The position numbers and the translations under genes were made by a program. Of a stretch of 27,734 bases of DNA, positions 7,568 to 15,623 are shown one piece after another; position 1 is the first letter of the stretch; every line of letters begins with the position of its first letter. Source of the DNA: Bacillota bacterium (lineage in GTDB: Bacteria; Bacillota; Clostridia; Acetivibrionales; DSM-1351); contig JAEWAX010000146.1 of assembly GCA_023391425.1 (NCBI GenBank), positions 1-27,734 on the forward strand, in the 5' to 3' direction. The notes beneath the pieces were generated by a model. That model did not search any database and was not told the origin of the DNA. It was given only the letters and a program-made list of their open reading frames with translations.

Positions 7568-8548
7568 TTATTTTTGTGTTTCCAACTCATACATTTCAGA
7601 GAAAATTTTATAGTATTCGAATGTTTCCTCAGCATATTTTGCTTTTGTCATAATAGGTCCAATGGTCTTTGTAATTTTTGATTGATTATATTCCTCATAT
7701 ATTTTAAGTATCTGTTTATCATTTAAATCATTCAGATTTACATTTTTATTGTTTGTTAATTTTATAGCTCTTGCTCGTAATTGTACTGCGCAAAAATATA
7801 CTGCTTGTTTAGGATTTTGTAGCATTTCTATAATTTCATCATCTGTTTTATTAGCTATTAAAGATTCTTTACCATGAACAGTATTTTCATTAAATCTGAC
7901 ATTTTCTATACCAATTTGGCAAATTCCCATTGACTTTCCACCTATAAAAGTAACTCCATCTAGTAAATCCTCCTGCCCCATAAACATCATCTCTCTAAAT
8001 AAAACTGATGTAACTAAAGCTTTTGGTATTTTTTGCGCTTTTGCAATTTTTTCAATTACAGGTTCTAGCTCCTTCAAAGCATCCATTGTATATTCGTAAT
8101 CAAATATATAATAAAAACCTAAATTCTTGTTCCTATAAGAATCTTCTTCTACTAACGCTTTTAACCTATTAGAAGTAGCTTGGTATTTTGTATATGTAGC
8201 TATATAGTCACTAATTGATACATTTTTCTTTTGACTATTAAGTAGCAAGTATTTCTGTTGGTATTCATTATTAGGTATTAAAGTATTTATATTTGGTTTA
8301 AATTCATCTAAATGATAACTTGCATTACCAATACTATAGCTTTTTATACTATTATTAAAATACTTATCATCAGAAGTGTTTCTTTCTCCAAACATAAATT
8401 TCATTTCTTTTTCTTTAATAAATTCAATTTTAGTATTTACAAAGCCCACAATATATTTATTACTATTTGTAGCATAAAATAGTACACAACAAATCATTAT
8501 TGCAATTAAAGAAAAAATTAAATTTTTCTTTAATTTATATATTTTCAT
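7568..8548 (-). CDS. membrane-anchored or secreted protein with lysozyme-fold-like domain
   Basis: A 326-residue protein. MKIYKLKKNL and a hydrophobic stretch (11-25) form a signal peptide or N-terminal anchor. Residues about 160-300 read like a divergent lytic transglycosylase (SLT/lysozyme fold): IAKAQKIPKALVTSVLFREM carries a candidate catalytic E186, SMGICQIG (206-213) matches the usual GxMQI motif, and the later NPKQAVYFCAVQLRARA and IYEEYNQS correspond to the helix and YNxG positions. The role would be cell-wall cleavage outside the membrane. This is inferred from motif spacing only. The frame opens at a TTG at 8578 without a ribosome binding site. I prefer the ATG at 8548, which has GGGGG about 11 nt upstream and starts directly at the signal. 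It has its own strong promoter and terminator, so it is probably a single-gene unit. Confidence 0.7.
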   Translation of the reverse strand: MKIYKLKKNLIFSLIAIMICCVLFYATNSNKYIVGFVNTKIEFIKEKEMKFMFGERNTSDDKYFNNSIKSYSIGNASYHLDEFKPNINTLIPNNEYQQKYLLLNSQKKNVSISDYIATYTKYQATSNRLKALVEEDSYRNKNLGFYYIFDYEYTMDALKELEPVIEKIAKAQKIPKALVTSVLFREMMFMGQEDLLDGVTFIGGKSMGICQIGIENVRFNENTVHGKESLIANKTDDEIIEMLQNPKQAVYFCAVQLRARAIKLTNNKNVNLNDLNDKQILKIYEEYNQSKITKTIGPIMTKAKYAEETFEYYKIFSEMYELETQK

Positions 8549-8629
8549 AATAAATTTATCCCCCAAGAATAACCCCAAAAATTTTTAACAAATCTATGTC
8601 TATTATTTTGTCTATTATTACCCTTAATT

Positions 8630-8658
8630 GTTATACAGATAATTCAAGTAAATGTCAA
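8630..8658 (-). promoter_or_regulatory. sigma-A-type promoter for the 7568-8548 gene
   Basis: On the minus strand TTGACA (8658-8653), a 17-nt spacer and TATAAC (8635-8630) form a near-consensus vegetative promoter. Transcription would begin near 8623, leaving a leader of about 75 nt. The rest of the 8549-8898 spacer holds the terminator of the neighbouring gene and a short AACCCT/AGGGTT dyad. Confidence 0.75.
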
Positions 8659-8804
8659 TAATTCATTACATTCAAAATCTTTAAAAAAGTCTTAATGATG
8701 TCCATTACGGTATAATACTTCGAGTTTGTTTTAAAATGGTATGTTTTCCTTGCCTATGTTTGATATTACTCAAACCCTAAATATTTCAAGGGTTATAGGG
8801 ATAA

Positions 8805-8852
8805 AAAATAGACAAAAAGCAATGAGTAATCTCATCGCTTTTTGTCTATTTT
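8805..8852 (-). terminator. strong intrinsic terminator of the beta-CASP gene
   Basis: A 22-nt arm (8805-8826) pairs with 8831-8852 at 21 of 22 positions around a 4-nt loop, and the arms contain A5 and T5 runs. It lies about 46 nt past the stop codon of the gene ending at 8899. On the plus strand it is followed by TTTTAACTTCTTTTTTT, so it may stop transcription in both directions. Confidence 0.85.
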
Positions 8853-8898
8853 AACTTCTTTTTTTGCAGTACTAAAAAATTAATCCGTCATTTTTATT

Positions 8899-10530
8899 TT
8901 ATTTCAGAACATCAACAAAGGCTTTTTGAACCATTTTTAGTTTTGCAGTTACTTCATCAATTTCAACATCTGACATTTCTTGTTTTAAGTCTCCCTTTAA
9001 AATACTTGCTAACTCATCAAATTCTTCTCTTAAGGTTTCAATAATATCAACAACAGCCAGTCTTCTAAATTTATTGCGAACTTCAGCTGTAGGAATATTC
9101 TCATATACTTTTTCATTACTTACTACATAGCTGTCTCCTCTTGAGGGAACTATACACTGGATTCCAAACTCGTCGGTGATTGTTTGTGCAAATAAAGGCA
9201 TAGTCTCCTGTTCACCATGAACAATAAAAACCTTTTTGGGTTTCTTACTAATGTTTCCTATCCAAGACAGCAGTCCAGCTTTATCTGCGTGGCCAGAGAA
9301 CCCATCAATTACTTCTATTCTAGCGTTAACTGATATTTCTTCACCAAATATCTTTACTTTAGTAGCCCCATCAATAATTCTCCTGCCTAATGTTCCTTCC
9401 GCTTGATATCCAACAAAGAGAATTGTAGAATCACTTCTCCATAGATTATGTTTAAGATGATGCTTAATCCTTCCTGCATCGCACATTCCGCTTGCCGAAA
9501 TAATGATGATACTATCATCTCTTTCATTCAACTTCCTTGATTCATCTGGAGATTGTGTAAACTTAAGTGTTGGGAAATCTAATGGGTTGTCTCCATTTGC
9601 TATATATTCTTTAGCTTCTTCATCAAAACAATCAAGGTTCTCTCTAAAAATCTCAGTTGCAGAAGTTGCCAAAGGACTATCCACATACACAGGTAAATCT
9701 AATATTTTATTCACCTTATCGCTATACACATCCATATACTTGTTTAATTCATATATTATTTCTTGAGTTCTGCCAACTGCAAAAGAAGGTATAACAACAT
9801 TTCCACCCTTTGCTACAGTTTCAGTTATGATATTTATAAATTTTTCTATTCTTTCAGGGCCTTTTTTTAGAGTATGTAACCTATCACCATACGTTGATTC
9901 TATGACTAGATAATCAGTGTCATTAATAATAGTTGGGTCTTTAAGAATTGGCATATCCTTGTTGCCTAAGTCACCACTAAATACAACCTTGGTTTCCTTT
10001 CCATTTTCATTTACCCATATTTCTATAATAGCTGAACCAAGTATATGACCTGCATCGTTAAACTTTACTCTTACATCCTTACTAATATTAACCACTTCAT
10101 CATATGAAACACCTTTAAAAAGTCTTAGACAATCAGTGGCTTCTTTAACAGTATAAATAGGCTTTACAGCTGATTTTCCTGCCCTTTGTCTTTTCCTGTT
10201 AGTCCATTCATTTTCTGTTTCCTGAATGTGTCCACTGTCAGGCAGCATTAAACCACAGAGCTGCACTGTAGGTTTCGTAGCATAAATTGTGCCTTTAAAG
10301 CCATCCATATAAAGCTTTGGTATTCTCCCGCTATGGTCGATATGTGCATGAGTTAATAGCATAAAATCTATATCTCCTGGATTAAAGGAAAATGGCTCAG
10401 CATTAAGTATTGCTTCATTTTTGCTTCCCTGAAACATTCCGCAATCAACTAAAAACTTTGTTTCTTTAGTTTCAATCAAATAGCAAGAACCTGTTACCGT
10501 TTTTGCTGCTCCAAGAAATGTAATATTCAT
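8899..10530 (-). CDS. beta-CASP metallo-beta-lactamase fold ribonuclease
   Basis: A 543-residue soluble two-domain nuclease of the bacterial/archaeal CPSF-like beta-CASP group, distinct from RNase J. Metal-binding motifs: H61-A-H63-I-D65-H66 (motif 2), H162 in GHILGSA (motif 3) and D187 in FSGDLGN (motif 4). Beta-CASP motifs: E211 in ESTYGDR (A), H414 in FSGHADKAGL (B) and H438 in VHGE (C). All catalytic positions are intact, so an active RNA processing or decay enzyme is likely. The natural substrate of this subgroup is poorly known. The longest frame begins at a TTG at 10548. The ATG at 10530 is preferred because GAGGTG stands 5 nt before it and the protein then begins MNITFLGAAKTVTGSC as in relatives. 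It lies 87 bp downstream of the EamA gene and ends at a strong terminator. Confidence 0.92.
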   Translation of the reverse strand: MNITFLGAAKTVTGSCYLIETKETKFLVDCGMFQGSKNEAILNAEPFSFNPGDIDFMLLTHAHIDHSGRIPKLYMDGFKGTIYATKPTVQLCGLMLPDSGHIQETENEWTNRKRQRAGKSAVKPIYTVKEATDCLRLFKGVSYDEVVNISKDVRVKFNDAGHILGSAIIEIWVNENGKETKVVFSGDLGNKDMPILKDPTIINDTDYLVIESTYGDRLHTLKKGPERIEKFINIITETVAKGGNVVIPSFAVGRTQEIIYELNKYMDVYSDKVNKILDLPVYVDSPLATSATEIFRENLDCFDEEAKEYIANGDNPLDFPTLKFTQSPDESRKLNERDDSIIIISASGMCDAGRIKHHLKHNLWRSDSTILFVGYQAEGTLGRRIIDGATKVKIFGEEISVNARIEVIDGFSGHADKAGLLSWIGNISKKPKKVFIVHGEQETMPLFAQTITDEFGIQCIVPSRGDSYVVSNEKVYENIPTAEVRNKFRRLAVVDIIETLREEFDELASILKGDLKQEMSDVEIDEVTAKLKMVQKAFVDVLK

Positions 10531-10617
10531 AACAGCACCTCGATTCAAATAAATTCTATATAAACTTTAAAAACATCATATGTATTTAATTCTATCCTTT
10601 TCAACATATTCCTTCTT

Positions 10618-11502
10618 TTACTGTCCATTAACATTGTTTTTTGACAGGGAATATATGTATACACATCTCAGAACTATAATCGATACAACAACTAATCCTC
10701 CAATTATTGAATAAATACCTGGTATTTCATTTAGAAAAATTGCAACCCAAATAGGATTGAGTATTGGCTCTATCATTGGAATTAAAACAGCCTCAAGTGC
10801 TGAAACATTTTTTATAGCCAAAGAAAACAATATATACGAAAATCCTAGCTGAAATACTCCAAGCAAGCATAGTCCGATTAAACTTTTTGTATTTGGCAAA
10901 GTTTGAAACATAAATGGAATTGAAATAATGGCTGTTAATACATTCCCCCAAAATATTCTATCCAAAGGCGAATCATCTTTTTGAAATCTCAATAACAATG
11001 CAGTAAAGGCAAAGGTTATCCCACTAAATGCAGCTATTAAATTTCCCATAAGTCCGCCTGGAGAAAGCTTATCTAAAAAGAACAGTATCATTCCTCCAAG
11101 AATAACAATAATTGTTATGATATCGTACCATTTAACTTTTTCTTTAAAAAATAAGGCTCCAAATATAACAACATAAATCGGAGCAGTATACTGAATAATT
11201 ATAGCATTTGCAGCTGTAGTCATTTTAGTAGCACATACAAAAGAAATAACTGTCGCTGCATACATAAATGCCGCTGCAAGCTTAATAGGTGTAAATTTGA
11301 TATCTGGTTTTTTAATAAAACACAATATCAATAAAGCAGCAATTATGCTTCTAAATCCTGCAATCGCTATCGGATTTAGTGATACAAGCTTAATTAGTAA
11401 GCCACCAGCGCTCCACAAAATAGCAGTAAAAACTAAAAACAATAACGCTACTGATCTTTTTGGCGTTACGTTATTAATATTAAAATTAGTCATTTTCCCC
11501 AC
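10618..11502 (-). CDS. EamA-family (drug/metabolite superfamily) permease
   Basis: A 294-residue protein with ten hydrophobic segments arranged as two EamA repeats (about 15-145 and 155-285). Family landmarks include LLFLVFTAILWSAGGLLIK at the start of repeat 1, and IQYTAPIYVVIFGALFFKEK, which ends helix 4 of that repeat. The second repeat has the matching LIPMIEPILNPIWVAIFLNE. It would export or import a small metabolite, and the substrate is unknown. The start is uncertain: GTG at 11502 has AGGA 4 nt upstream, while ATG at 11493 has only GGGG close by. The upstream spacer (11503-11673) is filled by the structured repeat, which also separates this gene from the M42 peptidases on the same strand. 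Confidence 0.85.
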   Translation of the reverse strand: MGKMTNFNINNVTPKRSVALLFLVFTAILWSAGGLLIKLVSLNPIAIAGFRSIIAALLILCFIKKPDIKFTPIKLAAAFMYAATVISFVCATKMTTAANAIIIQYTAPIYVVIFGALFFKEKVKWYDIITIIVILGGMILFFLDKLSPGGLMGNLIAAFSGITFAFTALLLRFQKDDSPLDRIFWGNVLTAIISIPFMFQTLPNTKSLIGLCLLGVFQLGFSYILFSLAIKNVSALEAVLIPMIEPILNPIWVAIFLNEIPGIYSIIGGLVVVSIIVLRCVYIYSLSKNNVNGQ

Positions 11503-11540
11503 AAAATCCTATCGTTAGTAATTTAATAATCTTTGCAATG

Positions 11541-11688
11541 TTACTTCATCTGAACTAAGTCTTCTTTATCTTCGCGGCGCTTCTAACCTCCTGCTCTTTG
11601 AGCATGAGCTAAGTATCGCCAAGCTCGAAATAAGTGCGACTAAAGTCCAGACGGAGTTAACTCTCCGTCTAGACTAAGTCTTCTTTAC
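11541..11688. repeat. second locus of the structured intergenic repeat
   Basis: One complete unit (11554-11672, 119 bp) is preceded by the tail of another (ACTTCATCTGA, ending at 11553) and followed by the start of a third (11673-11688) that overlaps the end of the peptidase gene. It matches the 3853-4091 unit over ACTAAGYCTTCTTTATCTTCGCGG, the CTCTTTGA region and AAGCTCGAAATAAGTGCG. Hairpin 2 is longer here: 11644-11656 pairs with 11663-11675 at 12 of 13 positions. The base of hairpin 1 is GGCG (11576-11579) with CGCC (11617-11620), where the other locus has GGAG with CTCC. That is a compensated change, although the upper stem is weaker here. The minus-strand micro-ORF is kept at 11555-11605. 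Confidence 0.85.
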
Positions 11689-12657
11689 GTACAAGCCTGC
11701 AAGTTTCACACAGTTCTTAAGGTCCTCTATACTAACCATTTCAGCTGGTGAATGAACATATCTGCAAGGTATAGAGATGCCTCCACAAGGGACTCCAATG
11801 CCGGTTGTTTGAATTGCTCCAGGATCACTTCCTCCTCTGTCAAGCAACTCTAATGTATATGGAATACCATTGCTGTTTGCTAAATCCTCAAGTTCTCTGC
11901 GAATCTGAGGATGAGCGATGTAAGCACTATCCTTTACTTTTATTGCTGGGCCAAAACCTAACTTTACCTCCATATTGTTGCACTGTGGTGTATCACCTGT
12001 AGTCGTAACATCAATAGCCAGTGCGCAATCCGGCATTATACCAAATGCTGCAGTTTTTGCCCCTCTCAGACCAACTTCTTCCTGAGTAGTAAAAACAAAA
12101 TAGACTTCATTGTCTGTTTTGGGAAGTGTTTTGATTAATTCAATCAGCACAGCACAACCGCTTCGATTATCCATTGCCTTAGATATTGCACAATCACCTT
12201 GTACATAAAAATCTCCAACAAAATTTGCTGTATCACCTATTTTTACTAGCTTTTCAGTCTCTTCTCTACTTTTACAACCTATATCGATATACATTTTCCC
12301 TAGCTTTAGATTTTTATAGTCCTCCAGCTTTTCTTCAACATTTATACTTCCAAGGGTTCCATTCTTGAATCTAACCCTTTGAGCTAATGAATTAAATGGT
12401 GACACTCCACCTACATTTGAAAAACGTATGAACCCTTTTTCATCTATAAACGTTGCAATAACTCCAATTTCATCCATATGTGCAGCAAGCATAATTTTCT
12501 TTTTCTTGCCCTTTTTTATTGCAATCAAATTACCCATAGCATCAACTTTAATTTCATCAACATACTTCTTAATTTCTGAAATAATAACATCCCTTATTTC
12601 TTCTTCATTACCTGAAACTCCAAAAGCCTGAGTTACCTTTTTTAATATTTCCTGCAT
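11674..12657 (-). CDS. M42 family metallo-aminopeptidase (copy 1)
   Basis: A 327-residue cytoplasmic di-metal aminopeptidase of the M42 (FrvX/CelM/TET-like) family, which trims N-terminal residues from short peptides. Ligands and catalytic residues are visible: H60 and D62 (AAHMDEIG), bridging D163 (KAMDNRSG), E193 and E194 (TTQEEVGLRGA), D216 (AIDVT) and H302 (RYVHSPAEM). GGAGG lies 6 nt before the ATG. It is the last of three related genes on the same strand, 65 bp after copy 2. The final codons VKKT and TAG lie within the start of the structured repeat. The family usually forms dodecameric shells. Whether the three copies mix in one particle cannot be told here. Confidence 0.93.
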   Translation of the reverse strand: MQEILKKVTQAFGVSGNEEEIRDVIISEIKKYVDEIKVDAMGNLIAIKKGKKKKIMLAAHMDEIGVIATFIDEKGFIRFSNVGGVSPFNSLAQRVRFKNGTLGSINVEEKLEDYKNLKLGKMYIDIGCKSREETEKLVKIGDTANFVGDFYVQGDCAISKAMDNRSGCAVLIELIKTLPKTDNEVYFVFTTQEEVGLRGAKTAAFGIMPDCALAIDVTTTGDTPQCNNMEVKLGFGPAIKVKDSAYIAHPQIRRELEDLANSNGIPYTLELLDRGGSDPGAIQTTGIGVPCGGISIPCRYVHSPAEMVSIEDLKNCVKLAGLYVKKT

Positions 12658-12722
12658 TGTTATCCTCCAATTTATATAAATTCTAATATATTAATTTAAG
12701 TATATCTTTGTCTAAAATATCG

Positions 12723-13775
12723 TTATTTACTAACGTTATAACTTATATTCTTCAAAAAATCCTTATCCCGGCTCATTTCATTTAAAGCTGCGATGGTAAG
12801 CCTTTCAACACTTTCAAAATCATTTCTACTCATTACAGATACTGGTGAATGAATATATCTGCAAGGTACAGATATTGATGCTATCTTAACACCTGTACCG
12901 GTTGTCTGTATCCGTCCCGATTCATTCCCTCCTGCTGTTGTTTTCTTGTATTGCACTTTAATATTATTTTTTACAGCCACATCAAACAAAAACTGTACCA
13001 ATTGTTTGTCACAGTAACATCTTCTGTCCATTATTGTAAGTGCTGCTCCGTCTCCTAATATGGTTGTATACTCAAAGGGCTCTACATTTGGTACATCAGA
13101 ACATGTTGTACCTTCTACAACAAAAGCGATATCGGGCATAACATAATAAGCAGCTACCTGCGCACCTCTTAAGCCAACCTCTTCTTGAACTGTAAAGCAG
13201 GCGTACAAATCAAATTCAAATCTATGCTTCAAAGCCTCAATTAACACCGCACAACCAGCTCTATCATCAAGAGCTTTTGCTTTTATGCAGTCCTTACCAA
13301 ACTCTACATATTCACTGTCAAAGGATATAAATTCTCCTAAAGGTGCAAGTTTTTCAGCCTCTTCTTTTGACTCAGCACCAATATCAATATATAAATTCTT
13401 GACTTTTGTTATTTTATCTCGTTCATCCTTATCCTGTTGGTGTATTGGTTTTGAACCTATTACTCCACAAAACCTATTTTTTCCTACTAATACTCTCTTC
13501 CCTGGAAGTATCCTATCGTCAATGCCTCCCACAGGCTTAAATTTTATGAAGCCCTTGTCATTATGTCCTGAAACAATAAAGCCGACCTCGTCCATATGTG
13601 CTGACAACATTACTTTGTATTTACTGTTACTTCCCTTCTTATAAGCAATAATGTTTCCAATTGAGTCAACTTTTATGGAATCACACAAATCACTTATTTT
13701 ATTAATAATAAAATCTCTTACTTCTTTTTCGTTACCAGAAACACCATTTAAATCAGTAAGCTCTTTTATAAGCAT
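12723..13775 (-). CDS. M42 family metallo-aminopeptidase (copy 2)
   Basis: A 350-residue paralogue of the flanking peptidases. Conserved residues: H60 and D62 (SAHMDEVG), D170 (KALDDRAG), E198 and E199 (TVQEEVGLRGA) and H309 (RYIHSPVSV). The metal ligand that is Asp in copies 1 and 3 is Glu here (E221 in VVEGTTCSD), a known alternative at this position. It also has a cysteine-rich patch (RRCYCDK) and a longer C-terminal tail. The ATG overlaps the end of copy 3 by 10 bp and has GGAG 7 nt upstream, inside copy 3, so translation is probably coupled. Differences around the pocket suggest a different residue preference from copy 1. Confidence 0.92.
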   Translation of the reverse strand: MLIKELTDLNGVSGNEKEVRDFIINKISDLCDSIKVDSIGNIIAYKKGSNSKYKVMLSAHMDEVGFIVSGHNDKGFIKFKPVGGIDDRILPGKRVLVGKNRFCGVIGSKPIHQQDKDERDKITKVKNLYIDIGAESKEEAEKLAPLGEFISFDSEYVEFGKDCIKAKALDDRAGCAVLIEALKHRFEFDLYACFTVQEEVGLRGAQVAAYYVMPDIAFVVEGTTCSDVPNVEPFEYTTILGDGAALTIMDRRCYCDKQLVQFLFDVAVKNNIKVQYKKTTAGGNESGRIQTTGTGVKIASISVPCRYIHSPVSVMSRNDFESVERLTIAALNEMSRDKDFLKNISYNVSK

Positions 13776-14815
13776 ATTACGTCTCCTAACTGTTCACTGC
13801 TCATTTTTGCAAACTCCGCTGCAATTCTTGCAGTATACTTAATATCTTCAATATTTACTGTTTCAACAGCAGTATGCATATATCTTATTGGAATTGAAAG
13901 TAATACAGTTGGAATTCCATTTGCACTAACCTGTGTAGCCCACGCCTCCGTTCCAGTATCCCCAGACTCCACCATCTTTTGAAATGGGATGCAGTTTTCT
14001 TTTCCCAGTTCAAATAATTTATTAACCATTTTGGGATGTAAATTAGGGCCTATTGATATTTCCGGGCCCTTGCCTGGCGTAGAGGAATAATCCTTTGAAA
14101 GATCAGGGATATCTCCGTGAGAAGTATCTATAACAATTGCTGCATCTGGGCGTATCATATACGAAGCAGTTGTAACCCCTACCACCGATGTTTCTTCCTG
14201 AGTAGAAGCTATCATAATAATATCATTTTCATGGTTAACATCCTTTAAGTACTTCAAAATTTCAAGCAAGCATGTAACACTAGTCCTATTGTCAAAAGAT
14301 TTCCCGCTAACCTTTGATTCGTTCATAATGGAAAACTTTGATTTGAAAGAAACTGTATCTCCAATAGATATAATTTTTTTTAGTTCCTCCCCGCTATAGC
14401 CAGTATCTACTCGTAAATCACGTATTTTAATCGCTTTATCTACATCTTCAGTCTTTAAAAGGTGTGGCGGTGTAGCACCTATAATACCAATAATATCCTG
14501 ACGTCCATGAATTATCACTTCTTGAGCCAATAGAATCTTGCTATCTATTCCGCCTACATTAGTAATACCCACAAAGCCTTTTTCATCAATTGAATTAACT
14601 AGAAAGCCTATCTCATCGATATGAGCAGTTATCATAAGTTTTTTTGCAGCTTTGTTATAGCCCTTTTTTAAACATATTACATTGAAAAAATTATCTACCT
14701 TCACTTGATCGCAATAGTCTTTAAATAGCTCTGCTACTTTTTCAGCAGTGACCTTTTCAAATCCAGCAACAGCAACTAAACTTGATAAGTATTCTAAGTT
14801 CTTAGTAATTTCCAT
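13766..14815 (-). CDS. M42 family metallo-aminopeptidase (copy 3)
   Basis: A 349-residue peptidase, first of the three in transcription order. Conserved residues: H65 and D67 (TAHIDEIG), D175 (KSFDNRTS), E207 and E208 (STQEETSVVGV), D230 (VIDTSHGD) and H314 (RYMHTAVET). It is the most divergent copy: the usual QEEVGLRGA and HSP motifs are changed to QEETSVVGV and HTA, so its substrate may differ. GAGG lies 10 nt before the ATG. It overlaps copy 2 by 10 bp, so at least these two genes share a message. I found no convincing promoter in the AT-rich spacer upstream. Confidence 0.92.
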   Translation of the reverse strand: MEITKNLEYLSSLVAVAGFEKVTAEKVAELFKDYCDQVKVDNFFNVICLKKGYNKAAKKLMITAHIDEIGFLVNSIDEKGFVGITNVGGIDSKILLAQEVIIHGRQDIIGIIGATPPHLLKTEDVDKAIKIRDLRVDTGYSGEELKKIISIGDTVSFKSKFSIMNESKVSGKSFDNRTSVTCLLEILKYLKDVNHENDIIMIASTQEETSVVGVTTASYMIRPDAAIVIDTSHGDIPDLSKDYSSTPGKGPEISIGPNLHPKMVNKLFELGKENCIPFQKMVESGDTGTEAWATQVSANGIPTVLLSIPIRYMHTAVETVNIEDIKYTARIAAEFAKMSSEQLGDVICL

Positions 14816-15179
14816 TTAGTTTATTCCTCAGCTCTCTTTTCTATAAATTCAATATATTAATTTTAACAAAGTTTATTGGATTTTCCTAGTGAATATACCA
14901 CTACTCTTAGTTTCTATATAAGTTTATATAACTCTATAAGTCTCTTTATTAAGTGTTTGATATTTATAGTAGTTATAATACTAATTTTTTATAACTATAC
15001 CTAGTTATATTTTATTTTATACTCTTATATACTCTTATATACTCTTAATAGTTATTATATTATACAAACCTACCGCTGCTAATACACTCTTTTTAAATTG
15101 AAATAAGCAGCGCTACAGCCATAGATCGTTATTTGGATATTCAGTGGGAAGTAAAAATTCAATAAATTTAATATTACTA
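14816..15179. other. AT-rich spacer between divergent units
   Basis: No gene is visible between the peptidase operon (minus) and the tRNA promoter (plus). The region is extremely AT-rich. It contains a 9-bp inverted repeat (TAGTTATAA at 14970-14978 with 14989-14997), a 10-bp tandem repeat at 15021-15050 and a CCGCTGCT/AGCAGCGC dyad near 15070-15115. It should hold the promoter of the peptidase operon, but I cannot place it. Confidence 0.4.
15021..15050. repeat. 10-bp tandem repeat (three units)
   Basis: ACTCTTATAT occurs twice exactly, followed by ACTCTTAATA. The period equals about one turn of the DNA helix, so an intrinsic bend or a phased protein-binding site is possible. It may also be simple low-complexity DNA. 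Confidence 0.6.
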
Positions 15180-15208
15180 TTGACATAATATACTTTTTTT
15201 ATTATACT
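15180..15208 (+). promoter_or_regulatory. promoter of the first two tRNA genes
   Basis: TTGACA (15180-15185), a 17-nt spacer and TATACT (15203-15208) form a near-perfect vegetative promoter. Transcription would begin near 15215, about 14 nt before the first tRNA, as expected for a stable-RNA gene. Confidence 0.88.
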
Positions 15209-15228
15209 GAAACACGTCCGTTTTCTAA

Positions 15229-15305
15229 GGGCCTTTAGCTCAGTTGGTTAGAGCAACCGGCTCATAACCGGTTGGTCCGGGGTTCGAGTCCCTGAAGGCC
15301 CACCA
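15229..15305 (+). tRNA. tRNA with CAT anticodon (lysidine tRNA-Ile or elongator tRNA-Met)
   Basis: A 77-nt cloverleaf with encoded CCA (15303-15305). The acceptor stem GGGCCTT pairs with AAGGCCC, the anticodon loop is CTCATAA with CAT at 15263-15265, and the T-arm is GGTTCGAGTCC. A CAT anticodon is read by either elongator methionine tRNA or the isoleucine tRNA in which C34 becomes lysidine. C4-G69 and C5-G68 pairs and general similarity to the Bacillus minor tRNA-Ile favour isoleucine, but this is not certain. It is not initiator tRNA, because the first base pair is normal. Confidence 0.93.
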
Positions 15306-15308
15306 TAT

Positions 15309-15384
15309 GCCCAGATAGCTCAGTCGGTAGAGCAGGGGACTGAAAATCCCCGTGTCGCTGGTTCGATTCCGGCTCTGGGCACCA
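15309..15384 (+). tRNA. tRNA-Phe (GAA)
   Basis: A 76-nt cloverleaf with encoded CCA. GCCCAGA pairs with TCTGGGC, the anticodon loop is CTGAAAA with GAA at 15342-15344, and the T-arm is GGTTCGATTCC. It follows the first tRNA after only 3 nt, so both are processed from one transcript. AT-rich DNA with T-runs follows. Confidence 0.97.
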
Positions 15385-15418
15385 AAAATTTTTATTATTA
15401 AATTTTTTATAAAACGGG

Positions 15419-15447
15419 TTGACATTTAGTTAGATTTCATGCATAAT
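15419..15447 (+). promoter_or_regulatory. promoter of tRNA-Tyr
   Basis: TTGACA (15419-15424), a 17-nt spacer and CATAAT (15442-15447) form a strong vegetative promoter between the Phe and Tyr genes. It gives tRNA-Tyr its own start near 15454, about 36 nt upstream of the mature tRNA. Confidence 0.85.
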
Positions 15448-15489
15448 CTTATTTGTTGCAAAAAACTTGTTTTAAGAACATTTATTCGT

Positions 15490-15574
15490 GGGAGGGTTCC
15501 CGAGTGGCCAAAGGGGGCAGACTGTAAATCTGTTATCTACGATTTCGATGGTTCGAATCCATCTCCTCCCACCA
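15490..15574 (+). tRNA. tRNA-Tyr (GTA)
   Basis: An 85-nt class II tRNA with a long variable arm and encoded CCA. GGGAGGG pairs with TCCTCCC (including one G-U), the anticodon GTA is at 15534-15536, and the T-arm is GGTTCGAATCC. The 72-bp hairpin repeats begin about 50 nt downstream and may serve as its 3' boundary. Confidence 0.96.
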
Positions 15575-15623
15575 ACAAAGCCTTGTACATTCGCGATTAC
15601 GCTGTGTGCGGGGTTTTATTTAT

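Noticed and set aside
15240..15425. Minus-strand 61-residue open frame with phrases such as RNRTSDTG and FRDSNPG
   Set aside because: These are the well-known false translations of tRNA genes; the region is fully explained by the CAT-anticodon and Phe tRNAs.
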